Source: Closterium sp. NIES-65 (lineage: Eukaryota; Streptophyta; Zygnematophyceae; Desmidiales; Closteriaceae). From it: a DNA stretch of 64,000 nt. The translations under genes were made by a program, and so were the position numbers. The notes beneath the pieces are model-generated. The model was not told the origin of the DNA. It saw only the letters and a list, made by a program, of their open reading frames with translations, and searched no databases. Positions 1 to 10,654 of the stretch are shown one piece after another (position 1 is the first letter of the stretch; every line of letters starts with the position of its first letter). The stretch is from positions 620,001 to 684,000 of the forward strand of contig CANXME010002675.1 of NCBI GenBank assembly GCA_948144175.1, read 5' to 3'.

Positions 1-126
1 TCTGGAGCTGCTGAGCCTGGGGGTGCTGAATCTGGAGCTGCTGAGCCTGGGGTACTGAGTCTGGAGCTGCTGAGCCTGGGGATGCGGAGCCCGCGGCCGC
101 TGGACCTGCTCGTGTGGCGTCTAGCG
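1..126 (+). pseudogene. Element H polyprotein, linker between integrase and reverse transcriptase (left piece)
   Basis: The sequence repeats a unit encoding Gly-Ala-Glu-(Pro/Ser)-Gly, the same proline/glutamate/glycine-rich linker seen in element D at about 60850-61060. Around position 50 one G is missing from the usual five-G run, which shifts the frame within the repeat. The piece stops at the target duplication of element A and resumes at 6535. It has no catalytic residues. Confidence 0.8.
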
Positions 127-900
127 TGTTGTTCAGGATCCGTCACTTTGAGAGCTTACGACGAACTCATTACTCAACTAAACGCAAATCCGCTCAGTAG
201 GAAGTTGCGCCTTATACTTAGCTACCATCTCCAAGTTGAATCAGTCGTTAAGATGGTCTATAGAGTGAGAACAAAGTAAAAACGTCCAGCAGCCGCATGA
301 CTAGAATGGTGGAGGAAGTACAAGCATTAGAGCATATAGAAGTTGGAGTTGGGGACCTCCAAGAGAACCATGAGAGGGAAGGGGTTCTCCAAGAGCTAGG
401 GAAGGATGGTAAGAACCTTCCTAGCAGCAAGGATGCAACCCTCATCATGAGGTCCTTGAGGTGTCACATGCAAAATCCAATCTAGTTGGATTTTGCCTAG
501 GTGTTGCAACATTTGCAACCCATGCTAGAAACTTCTAGCCACCCCAATCCAAAAGTCAAAGTTGGCTTCCTAACCACCCAACCAAAGATCCCTTTATAGT
601 CATGTCCCAAGTAATCACCCAAATTAGATATAACCCCAAAAAGGTAATAAGAAATCCAAATCTTGGAAATCTTGTAACTTGGGCGATCTTGGTCGGAATA
701 AGGCGATCTTGGTATCGTTGGAAAGCTCTGGATTTCTCCTGCATGATCAAGCAGTTAGACTTGGAGAAAAACACAGAGATGATAATATCCAACAGCCATG
801 CACAATGACATACGCTCATGCAAATCATGCAAGCACAAATTGCACGAGCACTCGGCAGGACGTTAGGATGACATGCACTCAGAATGACGTGCATCCAACA
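127..900 (-). repeat. 3' LTR of element A
   Basis: Aligns with 5756-6529 at a constant offset of 5629 bases, with only a few substitutions. Ends are TGTTGTTCA and CCAACA in plus-strand reading. Short open frames inside it (about 60-110 codons) occur in both LTRs and are not considered genes. Confidence 0.95.
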
Positions 901-915
901 AACTCCCCCTCAGAC
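901..915 (-). other. Polypurine tract of element A
   Basis: Read on the minus strand this is GTCTGAGGGGGAGTT directly before the 3' LTR. It is the typical copia plus-strand priming tract. Confidence 0.8.
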
Positions 916-998
916 TAATGGACTGCATACACACACAATCACACACATGCATAGTCTCATGCACACAATCACTTGCATTCATGACACTGCTGCCCACA

Positions 999-3900
999 CT
1001 AGTGCAATGCCATGCCACACATCTTAGCACACTTCCAATGTGCGCTCTCGGGAAGTCTCTTGGTGAGAAAATCTGCCGCCTGCTTGCTAGCCTTCACATG
1101 GTGAAGCTCAACAGCTCCCTCCTTCACCATCTGCCTCACCCAGTGCCACTTAATCTTCATGTGCTTGTTCAGCCCATTCAGGATAGGATTATTGGCCATG
1201 CCAATAGCAGCCTCGCTGTCGGAGAAAAGTGGTGTAGGTCCCTCCTGTTCAGCTCCCATGTCCTCCAGCAGCTTCCTCAGGAGCACGATCTCCTTGATGG
1301 CATGGTACATCGCCATGTACTCTGCCTCTCCGGAAGACTGAGCAATCTCACTCTGCTTCTTGGACCTCCAGCTCACTGGTCCACCTCCGACCATGCACAC
1401 AAAGCCGCCAACCGATGACTGATCCTCATCCTCTGAGGCCCATGTGGCGTCGGTGAAGCACGACAGCTTCAAGGTACCAGGCGTGACCCCATCTGCTCCA
1501 ATCTGTTTCAGCTGGCCGCCAGCTGAAAACTGAACACCAGCAGATGCCGTTGATCCAAGGTAGCGCACCAAGCGCTTTGCCACCTCCAACTGCTCCACAG
1601 TGGGCCGTTGCACAACTCTGGCCAGCTGCCCCACTCCGAATGAAGCATCAGGTCGCGTATGCACAGCTGCATACATCACACTCCCAATGAGTGACTGGTA
1701 CTCATTCTGCTGCTCATCCTCAAGCACATCATCCTCCTCTGCTGCCTTCTTCAATTTGAAGCCTGCAGGGAACGGTGTCATCACAGTGCGACCCCTAGTC
1801 ACACCATACCGCTCCATGACACCAGAGATGTAGTGTGACTGATGCACCTTCAGCCACCTCCTCTCAACATCCCTCTCAATCTGCAGCCCCAAGTAGTAGT
1901 GGACATCCCCCAGCATCTTGCACTTGAAGTTGTCCATCAGCAGCTTCTGTGTCCTCTCAATCTGCTCCATGGAAGGTGAGAACAGCAGTATGTCGTCGAC
2001 ATACACCAGCAGCAAAAGCAGTTGCTCCCCCTCTCCAAGCAGAAACAAGCTGTGATCCGCCTGGGACGTCTTAAAGCCTCCACCCAGCAGCACCTCCTCC
2101 AGCTTCTCGTACCAACACCTGGGTGCTTGCTTAAGGCCATAGATGGCCTTCTTAAGCTTGCACACCCGGCTGGTCCCATCCTCATAGCCGTCGGGCTGCG
2201 CCATGTAGATATCCTCCAGCAGTACTCCATTGAGGAATGCAGTGGTGATATCCATCTGCTTCACGTGCCATCCCTTCACAGCTGCGCCAGCCATCAAAGT
2301 CCTCAGTGTCAATGGCTTAGCAACGGGAGCAAAGATCTCCCCAAAGTCGACCTTCTCCTTCTGCTGAAACCCCTTGGCGACCAAACGGCTCTTGAACCGC
2401 TCCAGCGCACCATCAGCACCACTCTTCACTTTGAAGACCCACTTGCTGCTGATCGGCCATCGCCCCTCGGGTAACTCAACAAGCTCCCAAGTCCCATTCT
2501 CAATGAGACTGTTGAACTCTGCATCCATGGCAGCCTTCCACTCCTCCGTCTGGGGTCCACTAAGTGCCTCCTCCACTGTGGCTGGTTCTCCAGGCAAGGG
2601 TGTGAAGAAACAGAACGCCATCTCCTCATCCTCTCCCTCATCCGCCTGAACCGCCATGGCACCTTGCTTGGGTCCTCCCAAACGGCTATACTTCAGCCTT
2701 GAGGGTGCTGCTGCCACTCTCTTCTCACGGGTTACAGTCTGCTGCCCATGTGGTGAAGCTCCTCTCTGCACACTCCTCTTGGTGACCTTGGTGTTTGCAG
2801 CAGGCTCGGGCTGAGATGGTGAGTCCACACGTGCCGACTCATCCTCCAACCCCTCCTCCGCAGTAGGACCAGCGCCTTGCTGCTCACCACCGCCACTGTG
2901 ATCACTGGTCAGCTCTGACCCAGGGAGATCCTCAAGGTGCAGCTGAACCTCCTCCACTGCAGACCGCTCAATCTCCTGCAGGCGCAGGCCAATATGCACC
3001 TGCTGCTGCTGCTGCCAGTCCTTGTACATGACGTCCTCCACAAACTTGACATCACGGCTGACCAGCGACTTCTTGCTCTTGGGGTCCCACATTAGCCACC
3101 CCTTCGAGTCAGGAGCCATCCCAAGATGGACAGCCCACACAGCAGCAACTTCCAGCTTGTGCCTCTGCTCCTTAGGCACCATCACAAGCCCCATGCAGCC
3201 CCACACACGCAACATGTCAATAGATGGCTTCTTCCCAAGCCAACGCTCGTACGGCACCCAATGCTTGTCACCAACATGCGTCAAGACCCTGTTCTTGACC
3301 GTGATGACATGGCGAACAGCATCAGGCCAGAACTTGTACGGCATCCCAGCAGCCCCCAACAAGGTCTTAGCCGCCTCCCCAATGGTCCGGTTGGCACGCT
3401 CAGCAATGCCGTTCTGCTGCGGTGTTCCAGGGCAGGTCAGCTGATGTCGGATGCCATTTCTCTTGAGGAACTTGGTGAATTCCGCTCCAAGGAACTCTCC
3501 ACCTCGGTCGCTCCTCAGCACCTTCACTAGCCGCATCGCTTGCCGCTCCACCATCGGCAACCAATCCTCCTTGATTGCCGCTGCAGCATCGCTCTTCTTG
3601 GACAAGGGACGCGCCCACGTGAAACGGCTCCATTCGTCCACCATGGTGAGGAAGTAGAGCACTCCCCCAGTCCCCTCAGTCCTCATAGGACCCACCAGGT
3701 CCATGTGCACCACCTCCAATGGTGCCTTCGCTGATCCCTCCGCTCGTGGAAATGGGAACTGCGCAAACTTGTTTTGCATGCACGCCTCGCAGCTGCCATA
3801 GTGAATGCCATCTCCTTGCAGTTGCAGCCCATGCACGCACTTCTCCTTGTGCATCACCTCTAGTGTAGAAACAGCCACGTGTGCGAGCCGCCGATGCCAA

Positions 3901-5483
3901 GTCTCCCAATCCGCTTGGCCCGAGGTAGCCGACGCCTTCACCGCCGCGCTTCCTCCAATCAGCTCCTCTCCTTGCACACCTTGCTGCTCCTCCTCGGTAA
4001 TGCTCTCCTCCATAGATGCCGCCATTGCCGCCTTGCCCGATTTCCGCCAAGGGAGGACCGGGATCTGCCACATCCGCTTGTGGATATCCCCTTTCCACTG
4101 CAGGTCCCAAATCAGCCGCTCATCGTTGTAGGCACGATAGCGCTCCGAGCCAATCGTCTCGGTGTTCACACCCGCATCTCCCAACCGGCCGGTAGATATC
4201 AGGTTCGCGCACAAGTCCGGCACCCACAGCACGTTCTTCAGCCCCACGAGCTCTCCATCCGCTCCCATGAACTTGGCGCATCCCATGCCCATGACCTTGG
4301 CCTTGGCGCCCGTCGCGGATGTGACTGTAGAGATGGGTGCGGGCTGAATCTCATCAAGTAGGTCCGCACGGGGAGTCATGTGCCAAGAGCTCCCGGAGTC
4401 AATCACCCAATGGGTGAGGGGGTGTAGGAGAACCTTGGCAGCCATAGCGTGGTCGGTTGCGCCTTCGTTCACGAAGAAGAAGAACCCGGCCTTCCGCTCC
4501 TCAGATTTGCCGCCTTTCTCCTCATCCTTCTCCTCTCCACTAGCTCCCATGACTCCCCCACTCCTTGTGCCACCACGCTGGTTGCTTGATGAAGGCGGGG
4601 TCCAATCTTTGGGTCGTTGGTAGCACTTCCGCCAACGATGTCCGCGCTTCTTGCAATAGAAGCACACCTCCCCTTGACCCCCGCCGCCATCCTCCTTAGG
4701 GTTATCCTTGTTCTTGCCCTTCCACTTCTTCTTGAAGCCACTCTTTCCACCTCCAACTCCATAGCCAGCCCCCTCCTCCGAGCGCTCCACACTCCGCCTC
4801 CGCAGGTCCTCCTCTAGGATGCGCGCGCGAATGTAATCCACGCTCCATTGGGGTTGTTGGGAGTTGAGGTTGATCGCTAGGGCAGACCATGACTCCGGCA
4901 GCCGTATCACGATCTCCACGCATTGCACGAGCTCCGGGTACACCACACCGCCTCCTTGGAGCTTCGTGAAGATGTCGCGCATCTCATCCAACACCGGTTG
5001 CATCGGCTCTCCATCAACGAACTTGATGTCGCGCAGCCGCCGCGCGAGTAGCACGATGCCGGTAGCATGTGTCGGTGAGTGCACATCCAGAAGCTTCCTC
5101 CAAGCCTTGGGGCCACACTCTGGATCACCCAAGAGGTCCTTGATGTGGTCAAGTTGCCGTCCGCCCACCGCTTGCACCATGAGCATGTACGCGTCGAACG
5201 ATCGCTTCATCCACGCTCCTTTCAGCTCCGCGGCCTCCGGCATCTTCTCCTTTCCCTCCACCAAATCCAATAGCTTGTATTGGGTATACATCAGCCTCAT
5301 GCGAAAACTCCAGTGCTCGTAGTCCTCCCCCATGAATTTCTCAATAGAGAAAGCTTTCACAGGATCCACGGTAGTAGGAGATGGTGTAGAAGAAGTAGGT
5401 AGCGTAGGGTTGGCTGGTTGGTGAGTCCCCACTCCTCCACCAGCAACTCCCCCTTGATCTCCTGCCTCTCTACTTCTATCCAT
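999..5483 (-). CDS. Copia gag-pol polyprotein (gag, protease, integrase, reverse transcriptase, RNase H)
   Basis: A single 1494-codon frame without stops. Order: gag domain of the UBN2 type (about residues 45-250), a canonical CCHC zinc knuckle (CX2CX4HX4C, about 273-286), aspartic protease with DSGS (about 363), integrase HHCC (WHRRLAH about 527, CEAC about 565) and DDE core (HMDLVGP, SDRGGEF, QQNGIAE; about 593-696), reverse transcriptase from WVFKVK (about 1015) with YVDD (about 1160), and RNase H (TDATWA about 1341, SDSEAA about 1423). The protease-integrase-RT order defines Ty1/copia. The polyprotein is normally cut by its own protease and acts in cytoplasmic particles. The start is the first ATG of the frame, 259 bases from the primer site. 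Length is normal for an autonomous copia element and all key catalytic motifs are present. Confidence 0.96.
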   Translation of the reverse strand: MDRSREAGDQGGVAGGGVGTHQPANPTLPTSSTPSPTTVDPVKAFSIEKFMGEDYEHWSFRMRLMYTQYKLLDLVEGKEKMPEAAELKGAWMKRSFDAYMLMVQAVGGRQLDHIKDLLGDPECGPKAWRKLLDVHSPTHATGIVLLARRLRDIKFVDGEPMQPVLDEMRDIFTKLQGGGVVYPELVQCVEIVIRLPESWSALAINLNSQQPQWSVDYIRARILEEDLRRRSVERSEEGAGYGVGGGKSGFKKKWKGKNKDNPKEDGGGGQGEVCFYCKKRGHRWRKCYQRPKDWTPPSSSNQRGGTRSGGVMGASGEEKDEEKGGKSEERKAGFFFFVNEGATDHAMAAKVLLHPLTHWVIDSGSSWHMTPRADLLDEIQPAPISTVTSATGAKAKVMGMGCAKFMGADGELVGLKNVLWVPDLCANLISTGRLGDAGVNTETIGSERYRAYNDERLIWDLQWKGDIHKRMWQIPVLPWRKSGKAAMAASMEESITEEEQQGVQGEELIGGSAAVKASATSGQADWETWHRRLAHVAVSTLEVMHKEKCVHGLQLQGDGIHYGSCEACMQNKFAQFPFPRAEGSAKAPLEVVHMDLVGPMRTEGTGGVLYFLTMVDEWSRFTWARPLSKKSDAAAAIKEDWLPMVERQAMRLVKVLRSDRGGEFLGAEFTKFLKRNGIRHQLTCPGTPQQNGIAERANRTIGEAAKTLLGAAGMPYKFWPDAVRHVITVKNRVLTHVGDKHWVPYERWLGKKPSIDMLRVWGCMGLVMVPKEQRHKLEVAAVWAVHLGMAPDSKGWLMWDPKSKKSLVSRDVKFVEDVMYKDWQQQQQVHIGLRLQEIERSAVEEVQLHLEDLPGSELTSDHSGGGEQQGAGPTAEEGLEDESARVDSPSQPEPAANTKVTKRSVQRGASPHGQQTVTREKRVAAAPSRLKYSRLGGPKQGAMAVQADEGEDEEMAFCFFTPLPGEPATVEEALSGPQTEEWKAAMDAEFNSLIENGTWELVELPEGRWPISSKWVFKVKSGADGALERFKSRLVAKGFQQKEKVDFGEIFAPVAKPLTLRTLMAGAAVKGWHVKQMDITTAFLNGVLLEDIYMAQPDGYEDGTSRVCKLKKAIYGLKQAPRCWYEKLEEVLLGGGFKTSQADHSLFLLGEGEQLLLLLVYVDDILLFSPSMEQIERTQKLLMDNFKCKMLGDVHYYLGLQIERDVERRWLKVHQSHYISGVMERYGVTRGRTVMTPFPAGFKLKKAAEEDDVLEDEQQNEYQSLIGSVMYAAVHTRPDASFGVGQLARVVQRPTVEQLEVAKRLVRYLGSTASAGVQFSAGGQLKQIGADGVTPGTLKLSCFTDATWASEDEDQSSVGGFVCMVGGGPVSWRSKKQSEIAQSSGEAEYMAMYHAIKEIVLLRKLLEDMGAEQEGPTPLFSDSEAAIGMANNPILNGLNKHMKIKWHWVRQMVKEGAVELHHVKASKQAADFLTKRLPESAHWKCAKMCGMALH

Positions 5484-5741
5484 CTCGCCACTAGCACCTC
5501 CAGAGTTCGTACCAACTATATTGAGGCCTTATGAACGGTGGAAACTTGAGAAATCGTTTGGAGAGAATTCTGCCAGAAATTTCGATTCTACGCAAATCAC
5601 CGTCGCGGACTGAATACTTCGAGTTAGAACGCGATGTGGCCACCAATCGAAAGTTCGCGAGCCGAGCTACTAGAAAATGGTCTCACTCGACAACATTGGT
5701 TGAGAATTCACGACGATTCGTCGTCTCAAAGTAGACTACCC

Positions 5742-5753
5742 GCTCTGATACCA
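5742..5753 (-). other. Primer-binding site of element A
   Basis: On the minus strand this reads TGGTATCAGAGC, two bases inside the 5' LTR. It is the standard plant copia site complementary to the 3' end of initiator methionine tRNA. This fixes the orientation of the element. Confidence 0.92.
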
Positions 5754-5755
5754 CT

Positions 5756-6529
5756 TGTTGTTCAAGATCCGTCACTTTGAGAGCTTACGACGAACTGATT
5801 ACTCAACTAAACGCAAATCCGCTCGGTAGGAAGTTGCGCCTTATACTTAGCTACCATCTCCAAGTTGAATCAGTCGTTAAGATGGTCTATAGAGTGAGAA
5901 CAAAGTAAAAACGTCCAGCAGCCGCATGACTAGAATGGTGGAGGAAGTACAAGCATTAGAGCATATAGAAGTTGGAGTTGGGGACCTCCAAGAGAACCAT
6001 GAGAGGGAAGGGGTTCTCCAAGAGCTAGGGAAGGATGGTAAGAACCTTCCTAGCAGCAAGGATGCAACCCTCATCATGAGGTCCTTGAGGTGTCACATGC
6101 AAAATCCAATCTAGTTGGATTTTGCCTAGGTGTTGCAACATTTGCAACCCATGCTAGAAACTTCTAGCCACCCCAATCCAAAAGTCAAAGTTGGCTTCCT
6201 AACCACCCAACCAAAGATCCCTTTATAGTCATGTCCCAAGTAATCACCCAAATTAGATATAACCCCAAAAAGGTAATAAGAAATCCAAATCTTGGAAATC
6301 TTGTAACTTGGGCGATCTTGGTCGGAATAAGGCGATCTTGGTATCGTTGGAAAGCTCTAGATTTCTCCTGCATGATCAAGCAGTTAGACTTGGAGAAAAA
6401 CACAGAGATGATAATATCCAACAGCCATGCACAATGACATACGCTCATGCAAATCATGCAAGCACAAATTGCACGAGCACTCGGCAGGACGTTAGGATGA
6501 CATGCACTCAGAATGACGTGCATCCAACA
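5756..6529 (-). repeat. 5' LTR of element A
   Basis: Partner of 127-900. On the minus strand it contains the element's promoter by position, although no TATA box was pinned down. It is followed directly by the right target duplication TAGCG at 6530-6534, after which the reading frame of element H resumes. Confidence 0.95.
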
Positions 6530-6534
6530 TAGCG

Positions 6535-9154
6535 GTGCTGGGCCTGGTGGTTCTCCGGGTGCTTCGTCTCGGCGGGAGCCACTCTCTCCACACGAGCTGC
6601 GCGAGTGGTTTGCCCGGTGCTGGAGGCGTACTGCTGGAGCTGGTGCTTCTTCGGCTACTGAGGGTGCTGGTGCGGCCGGTCTCGGAGGTGCTAGCCCTGG
6701 GAGTGCTGGAGCTGCTAGGCTTGCGAGTGCGACTGGAGTCAGAGCTGCTGAGGGTGTTGGCGCTGAGACTACTGCTGTCAGTCCTAGTGGCGGTCCTGCT
6801 GTGAGTGCTGCTGGTGCTGCTGGAGGTACTGGAGCTAGAGGTGCTGTTGGCGCTGGTGCTGCCACTGGGGGTGCTGGTGCTGTCTCTGCTGTGTCTGGAG
6901 TCGCCACGCGGCCTCGGCCGTACTTTGTTCCGCTCCTTCAGCAGGTTCTTGGTCTTCCTCCTCCCTTAGAGTGTCCACCGCCTGTCCAGTCACAGTCACA
7001 GTTACCGCCGGCCTCCCCACTGCCTGATCCTTCTCCCTACACTGGTCGTAGTGGAGGTCTTGCTGAGCGTCGTGAGCCTGCGTCTCGTCCTGCGTTGCTG
7101 GTTCGTACTGCTCGCGCTAGTGGTCGCGGTTCGCGTCACCGTCCTCCACCTGTCCCTGGCACGCACCGGATGTCTCTGCGATCGTCCATTGCTCCTCTGC
7201 GTGCCCATTCGCCTTCTCCTCCTAATCCTCTCTTCGTGCCCTTGCCGACCCGGAGTCGGACTCTCTTCGTGCTGCCAGTCCTACTGTCACGCGTCTCCTT
7301 GCTACTGTCGTCACTGACCCCTCTTTTGAGTCCACTGTTGCGTCTGCTCTTGTTGCTGAGCTCGTCGACTTTGCTGCTCGCTGTCGTCTAGACTACGATG
7401 CTAGTCTCGTTGCTGAGTCTGCGTCTGTCTGTCCTATGTCCGTCGGGGGTGAGTGTGCTCTTGGCACGGACGTCCTTGAGGACATGCAGGAAGAGTTCCA
7501 GTGTCTAGCTGCTGCTTCACCTCATCTCGTGTCCGTACTCCTTACCCCTGAGGGAGACCCAGATGCACTTGACATCCCAACTCCGCGCTCTTACGCCGAG
7601 GCTGTAGAGGGTCCCTACTCCTCTCAGGGGCAGGCAGCTATGGATGCAGAGATGGCTTCCTGGAAGTCCACAGGCACCTACGTTGACGCGGTTCCCCCAC
7701 CTGGGGCGAACATCGTCAGTGGCATGTGGATCTTCAGGGTGAAGCGGCCGCCGGGCTCTCCGCCTGTCTTCAAGGCGCGGTACGTGGCTCGTGGCTTCAG
7801 TCAGCGGCAGGGAGTCGACTACTTTCAGACCTTCTCTCCCACCCCAAACATGACCACTCTTCGGGTGCTGCTACACATAGCCGCTCAGCGTGACTACGAG
7901 CTTCACTCCCTTGACTTCAGCATTGCTTTCCTGCAGGGTAGCCTGCACGAGGAGATTTGGCTGCGCCGTCCACCTGGCTTCACTAGGACTTTCCCTCCTG
8001 GCACCCAGTGGAGCCTCTGACGGCCAGTCTACGGTCTCCGCCAGGCACCGCGCGAGTGGCACGACACACTGAGGACTACGCTTGCGGCTCTTGGGTTTGC
8101 TCCCTCTACTACTGACCCGTCGCTGTTTCTACGCACCGACACCTCTTTGCCGCCGTTCTACATCCTCGTGTACGTCGACGACTTGGTCTTTGCCACTGCT
8201 GACACTTCTGGACTCGCCCACGTGAAGTCCGAGCTGCAGAAGAGACACACGTGCACATACCTGGGTGAACTGCGCAGCTACCTTGGCTTGCAGATCACCC
8301 GGGACAGAGCACGCCGCACCATTACCCTGACTCAGTCACACATGGTGCAGCAGGTCCTTCAGCGCTTCGACTTCACGTACTCCTCGCCTCAGGCCACTCC
8401 TCTGCCTACTCGCCACTCGCTCTCAGCTCTGCCTTCGGATGAGTCCGTAGAGTCGAGTGGCCCGTACCCAGAGCTTGTTGGCTGCTTCATGTACCTGATG
8501 ACCTGCACACGACCTGACCTTGCATACCCTCTTAGCATTCTTGCACGCTATGTTGCTCCTGGGAGACACCGACCAGAGCACATGGCTGCAGCGAAGAGGG
8601 TGTTGCGCTACTTGTGCAGTACGTCGGGCATGGGGCTAGTGCTTGGAGGGCAGAGTCGAGTGGTCCTCACTGGGCACGCGGACGCTTCTTGGGCTGACGA
8701 CCAGGCTACGCAGCGGTCGTCACAGGGTTACACCTTCAGCCTTGGTTCCGGCTCTGTTTCGTGGCGGGCTACTCGCTCGTCTTCTGTTCTCGGCTCCAGT
8801 TGTGAGGCCGAGATCTACGCCGGGGCCATGGCTGCACAGGAGCTTCGCTGGCTCACCTACCTGCTGACTGACCTTGGAGAGCCGCCTCGTTCTCCTCCAG
8901 TCCTGTACGTAGACAACAAGGCCATGCTCGCCTTGTGTCGAGAGCAAAGAATGGAGCACAGAACAAAGCACATTGCTCTTCGCTACTTCCTTGCTCGTGA
9001 GCTACAGCAGCGTGGTCAGTTGCGGCTTGCGTACGTGGCCTCTGAGGCCAACACTGCTGATGTTTTCACCAAGGCACTTGCGCCTTGTGATCATCAGCGC
9101 TTCTGTACTCAGCTTGGTCTTGTGCCTGTCTTGCCTCACTTGCTCACTTCTTGA
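6535..9154 (+). pseudogene. Element H polyprotein, right piece (linker, reverse transcriptase, RNase H), broken
   Basis: Continuation of the H polyprotein after element A. A linker rich in Gly/Ala (about 6535-7200) contains SRREPLSPHELREWF, also present in D. The frame is lost near 7210-7400 and recovered by about 7436. The RT part has WIFRVK, the IAFLQGS segment and YVDD (about 8168-8182). A TGA at 8018-8020 replaces the arginine codon found at the same point in D. RNase H follows (GHADASWAD about 8674, YVDNKA about 8910) and the frame ends at 9154 with the same C-terminus as D. Frameshift, nonsense codon and the A insertion make it non-functional; most of the RT sequence is otherwise well preserved. 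Confidence 0.92.
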
Positions 9155-9370
9155 CTTTGCTTGTAATGTCACATATTTATACACCTGCTCTTGTTTGCTT
9201 AGCCTCTTATTTATATATATACATATGTGCTCCTGCATGTGAATTGGCCTTCTGGCCTTGAACTTGTGCTCGGAATGTGTGGTGACTTTGTGATCCACCC
9301 TGAGCTTTGCTTTGCTTTGCTTGACTGGTCTTGTGACCCCTTGTTCTCCCCCACTTTGCCTATGGGGGTG
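9155..9370 (+). other. 3' untranslated region and polypurine tract of element H
   Basis: No gene. This stretch matches the region after the D polyprotein (63676-63887), including CTTGTGCTCGGAATG, the GCTTTGCTTTGCTTG run and the terminal TATGGGGGTG before the LTR. Its conservation is useful because part of it also occurs in the non-coding element C. Confidence 0.85.
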
Positions 9371-9493
9371 TGTCAAATTATAATGTTGTCTAGGCTTTAG
9401 TGGGGTAGCCCATATGGGGTACACATTTCTAGGGTTGCATATTTGTATCACTTTCATTCCATGGTCAATTTCATTCTCGTTCTAATTTCCTCA
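9371..9493 (+). repeat. 3' LTR of element H
   Basis: Starts TGTCAAATTATAATG and ends TTCCTCA, 123 bp. It shares the layout of the D LTR (TGTC...TAGTGGGGTA...GGGGTACA...CTCA) but is clearly diverged. The end is set by the loss of similarity to D and by the start of the repeat copy at 9494. Confidence 0.75.
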
Positions 9494-9945
9494 TCAAATT
9501 CTCCTTGGGAGTACAATTTCCAAAATTACGTGATTGGTCGAAATTTGTTGTTTCGTGATAGGGCGAAATTCGCGCACATTGCAAATTTCGGAGCCAAGTA
9601 ATTATGGTCAACCAGAATCACTCTGCTTGACGAAACACTCGTCAAAATACTCGCTAAGTAATTCTGTCGACCAGCAATCCGTCGAAACACCGATTCTGCC
9701 AATCCCGTCTATCACAAAGGCTCGTCGTCGACGCCTTTTTACTCCTGCCGTAGAGCTCCTCTTATACAAAGCTTTGATCAAGCAGAGGAAATACTTCTAC
9801 CTCGACCAATTAATCTCATCGACAAACGACTCGTCGCACACAGATAAAAGTCTCCGAAGTCGCCGATGACCACGAAACGAACACCGTCTTGTTCCAAAAT
9901 GCATGGTCGACTTCGCCCAAGCAAGGGCGGGGCCTTTTCTCTTCG
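9494..9945. repeat. Long direct repeat, left copy
   Basis: About 450 bases that match 19399-19847 in the same orientation with roughly one difference in ten. The left edge coincides with the end of element H, so H inserted into this copy. The right edge is where the two copies diverge after CTCTTCG. It may be the remains of an LTR of the degraded element between the copies, but the ends are not TG/CA, so this is unproven. No coding potential was recognised. Confidence 0.75.
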
Positions 9946-10111
9946 GCACTCCCCTGCCTAGCTCACGCTTGGGCACCCACACACAAGGTCCACCCAGAAC
10001 CCAGAGGGATAGAATAGAAGGAGAAAATTCCTTCTACGTCCATCGAACACATAGCACGTAGATCACCGCACCAGGCTTGCAGAAAGGGCACGGCACCTAT
10101 TGCTGCATATC
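9946..10111. other. Unassigned spacer
   Basis: Lies between the left direct repeat and the RNase H remnant. I see no gene or recognisable repeat; it may be the 3' untranslated region of the remnant. Confidence 0.4.
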
Positions 10112-10647
10112 GTCTTACCCGTCGCCCACGTTGGCCAGACGCACTTGGCCGATTGCGATGGAGCACCGGTTGAAAGCCGGAGAATGCAGCGCCTTTGTCA
10201 GAAAATTTGCTGGCTGCTCGGAGGTCGGGATGTAATGCAGAGCAATCTTCCCGCGCTTCACCATCTGCTGCAGCCAGGCGTAGCGTTGCTCCATGTGCTT
10301 GAGGTTGCCCTTGAGCCCCAAGCCCTCTGCCACAGTGATCTTGGACTGGTTGTCCACGTGCAGAACAATTGGCTTCCTTGCGTCAAGCAGGCGAAACATT
10401 GCAAGGAGGAAACGCATATGGCGAGCCTCCTTGCCAGCTTCGATAGCTGCGACGTACCCCGATCCGGTCGACGAAAGCGTTGCGCAATTAAAGCGCTGGC
10501 CCGACCAGGAGACCGTGGCTCCCCCAAAGATAAAAACGTAGCCGCCCGTGCTTGTCCAATTCTGCTTGTCGCCAGCGTCGTCGGCATTTGCATAGCCGAC
10601 CAGACACAGCGACTCTGGTCTGCCGCCGAACTCCAGAGCATCGTCAC
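10112..10647 (-). pseudogene. Copia RNase H / polyprotein C-terminus remnant
   Basis: On the minus strand, across frames, the sequence reads LVGYANADDAGD, TSTGGYVF, TVSWSGQR, then LHVDNQSKITVAEG and TKALHSPAF, in the order of a copia RNase H domain and tail. The two halves lie in different frames (change near 10417) and no reverse transcriptase precedes them. The first acidic residues of the usual DADWA motif are altered to NADDAGD. It is a dead fragment of a lineage different from A, B and D. Confidence 0.75.
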
Positions 10648-10654
10648 GGGTTTA

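Larger units (their letters stand above)
127..6529 (-). mobile_element. Ty1/copia element A, complete and apparently intact
   Basis: Complete LTR retrotransposon on the minus strand: 774-bp LTRs (127-900 and 5756-6529) that begin TG and end CA, a primer-binding site at 5742-5753, one open polyprotein, and a polypurine tract beside the left LTR. The target duplication TAGCG flanks it exactly (122-126, 6530-6534). By eye the two LTRs differ at only about four positions (for example G/A at 136 versus 5765), so the insertion is recent. It lies in antisense orientation within the polyprotein of element H. An intact frame and good termini suggest it may still be autonomous; expression cannot be judged. 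Confidence 0.97.
1..9493 (+). mobile_element. Ty1/copia element H, 5'-truncated by the window and split by element A
   Basis: Plus-strand copia element whose left part lies outside the window. Positions 1-126 and 6535-9493 are one element interrupted by element A at the duplicated pentamer TAGCG (122-126 and 6530-6534). It ends in a 3' LTR at 9371-9493 preceded by the polypurine tract TATGGGGGTG. Its protein and 3' untranslated region closely match element D at the right end of the window, so H and D belong to one lineage. H is inactive: it has frameshifts, a nonsense codon and the A insertion. The base 3' of the LTR begins a repeat whose second copy (19399) lacks H, which marks the insertion point; the expected duplication there would be TCAAA (9494-9498), but the 5' side is not visible. 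Confidence 0.9.

Noticed and set aside
248-918. Small open frames in the LTRs of element A
   Set aside because: They lie within the LTRs, are repeated in both copies, and show no known domain.
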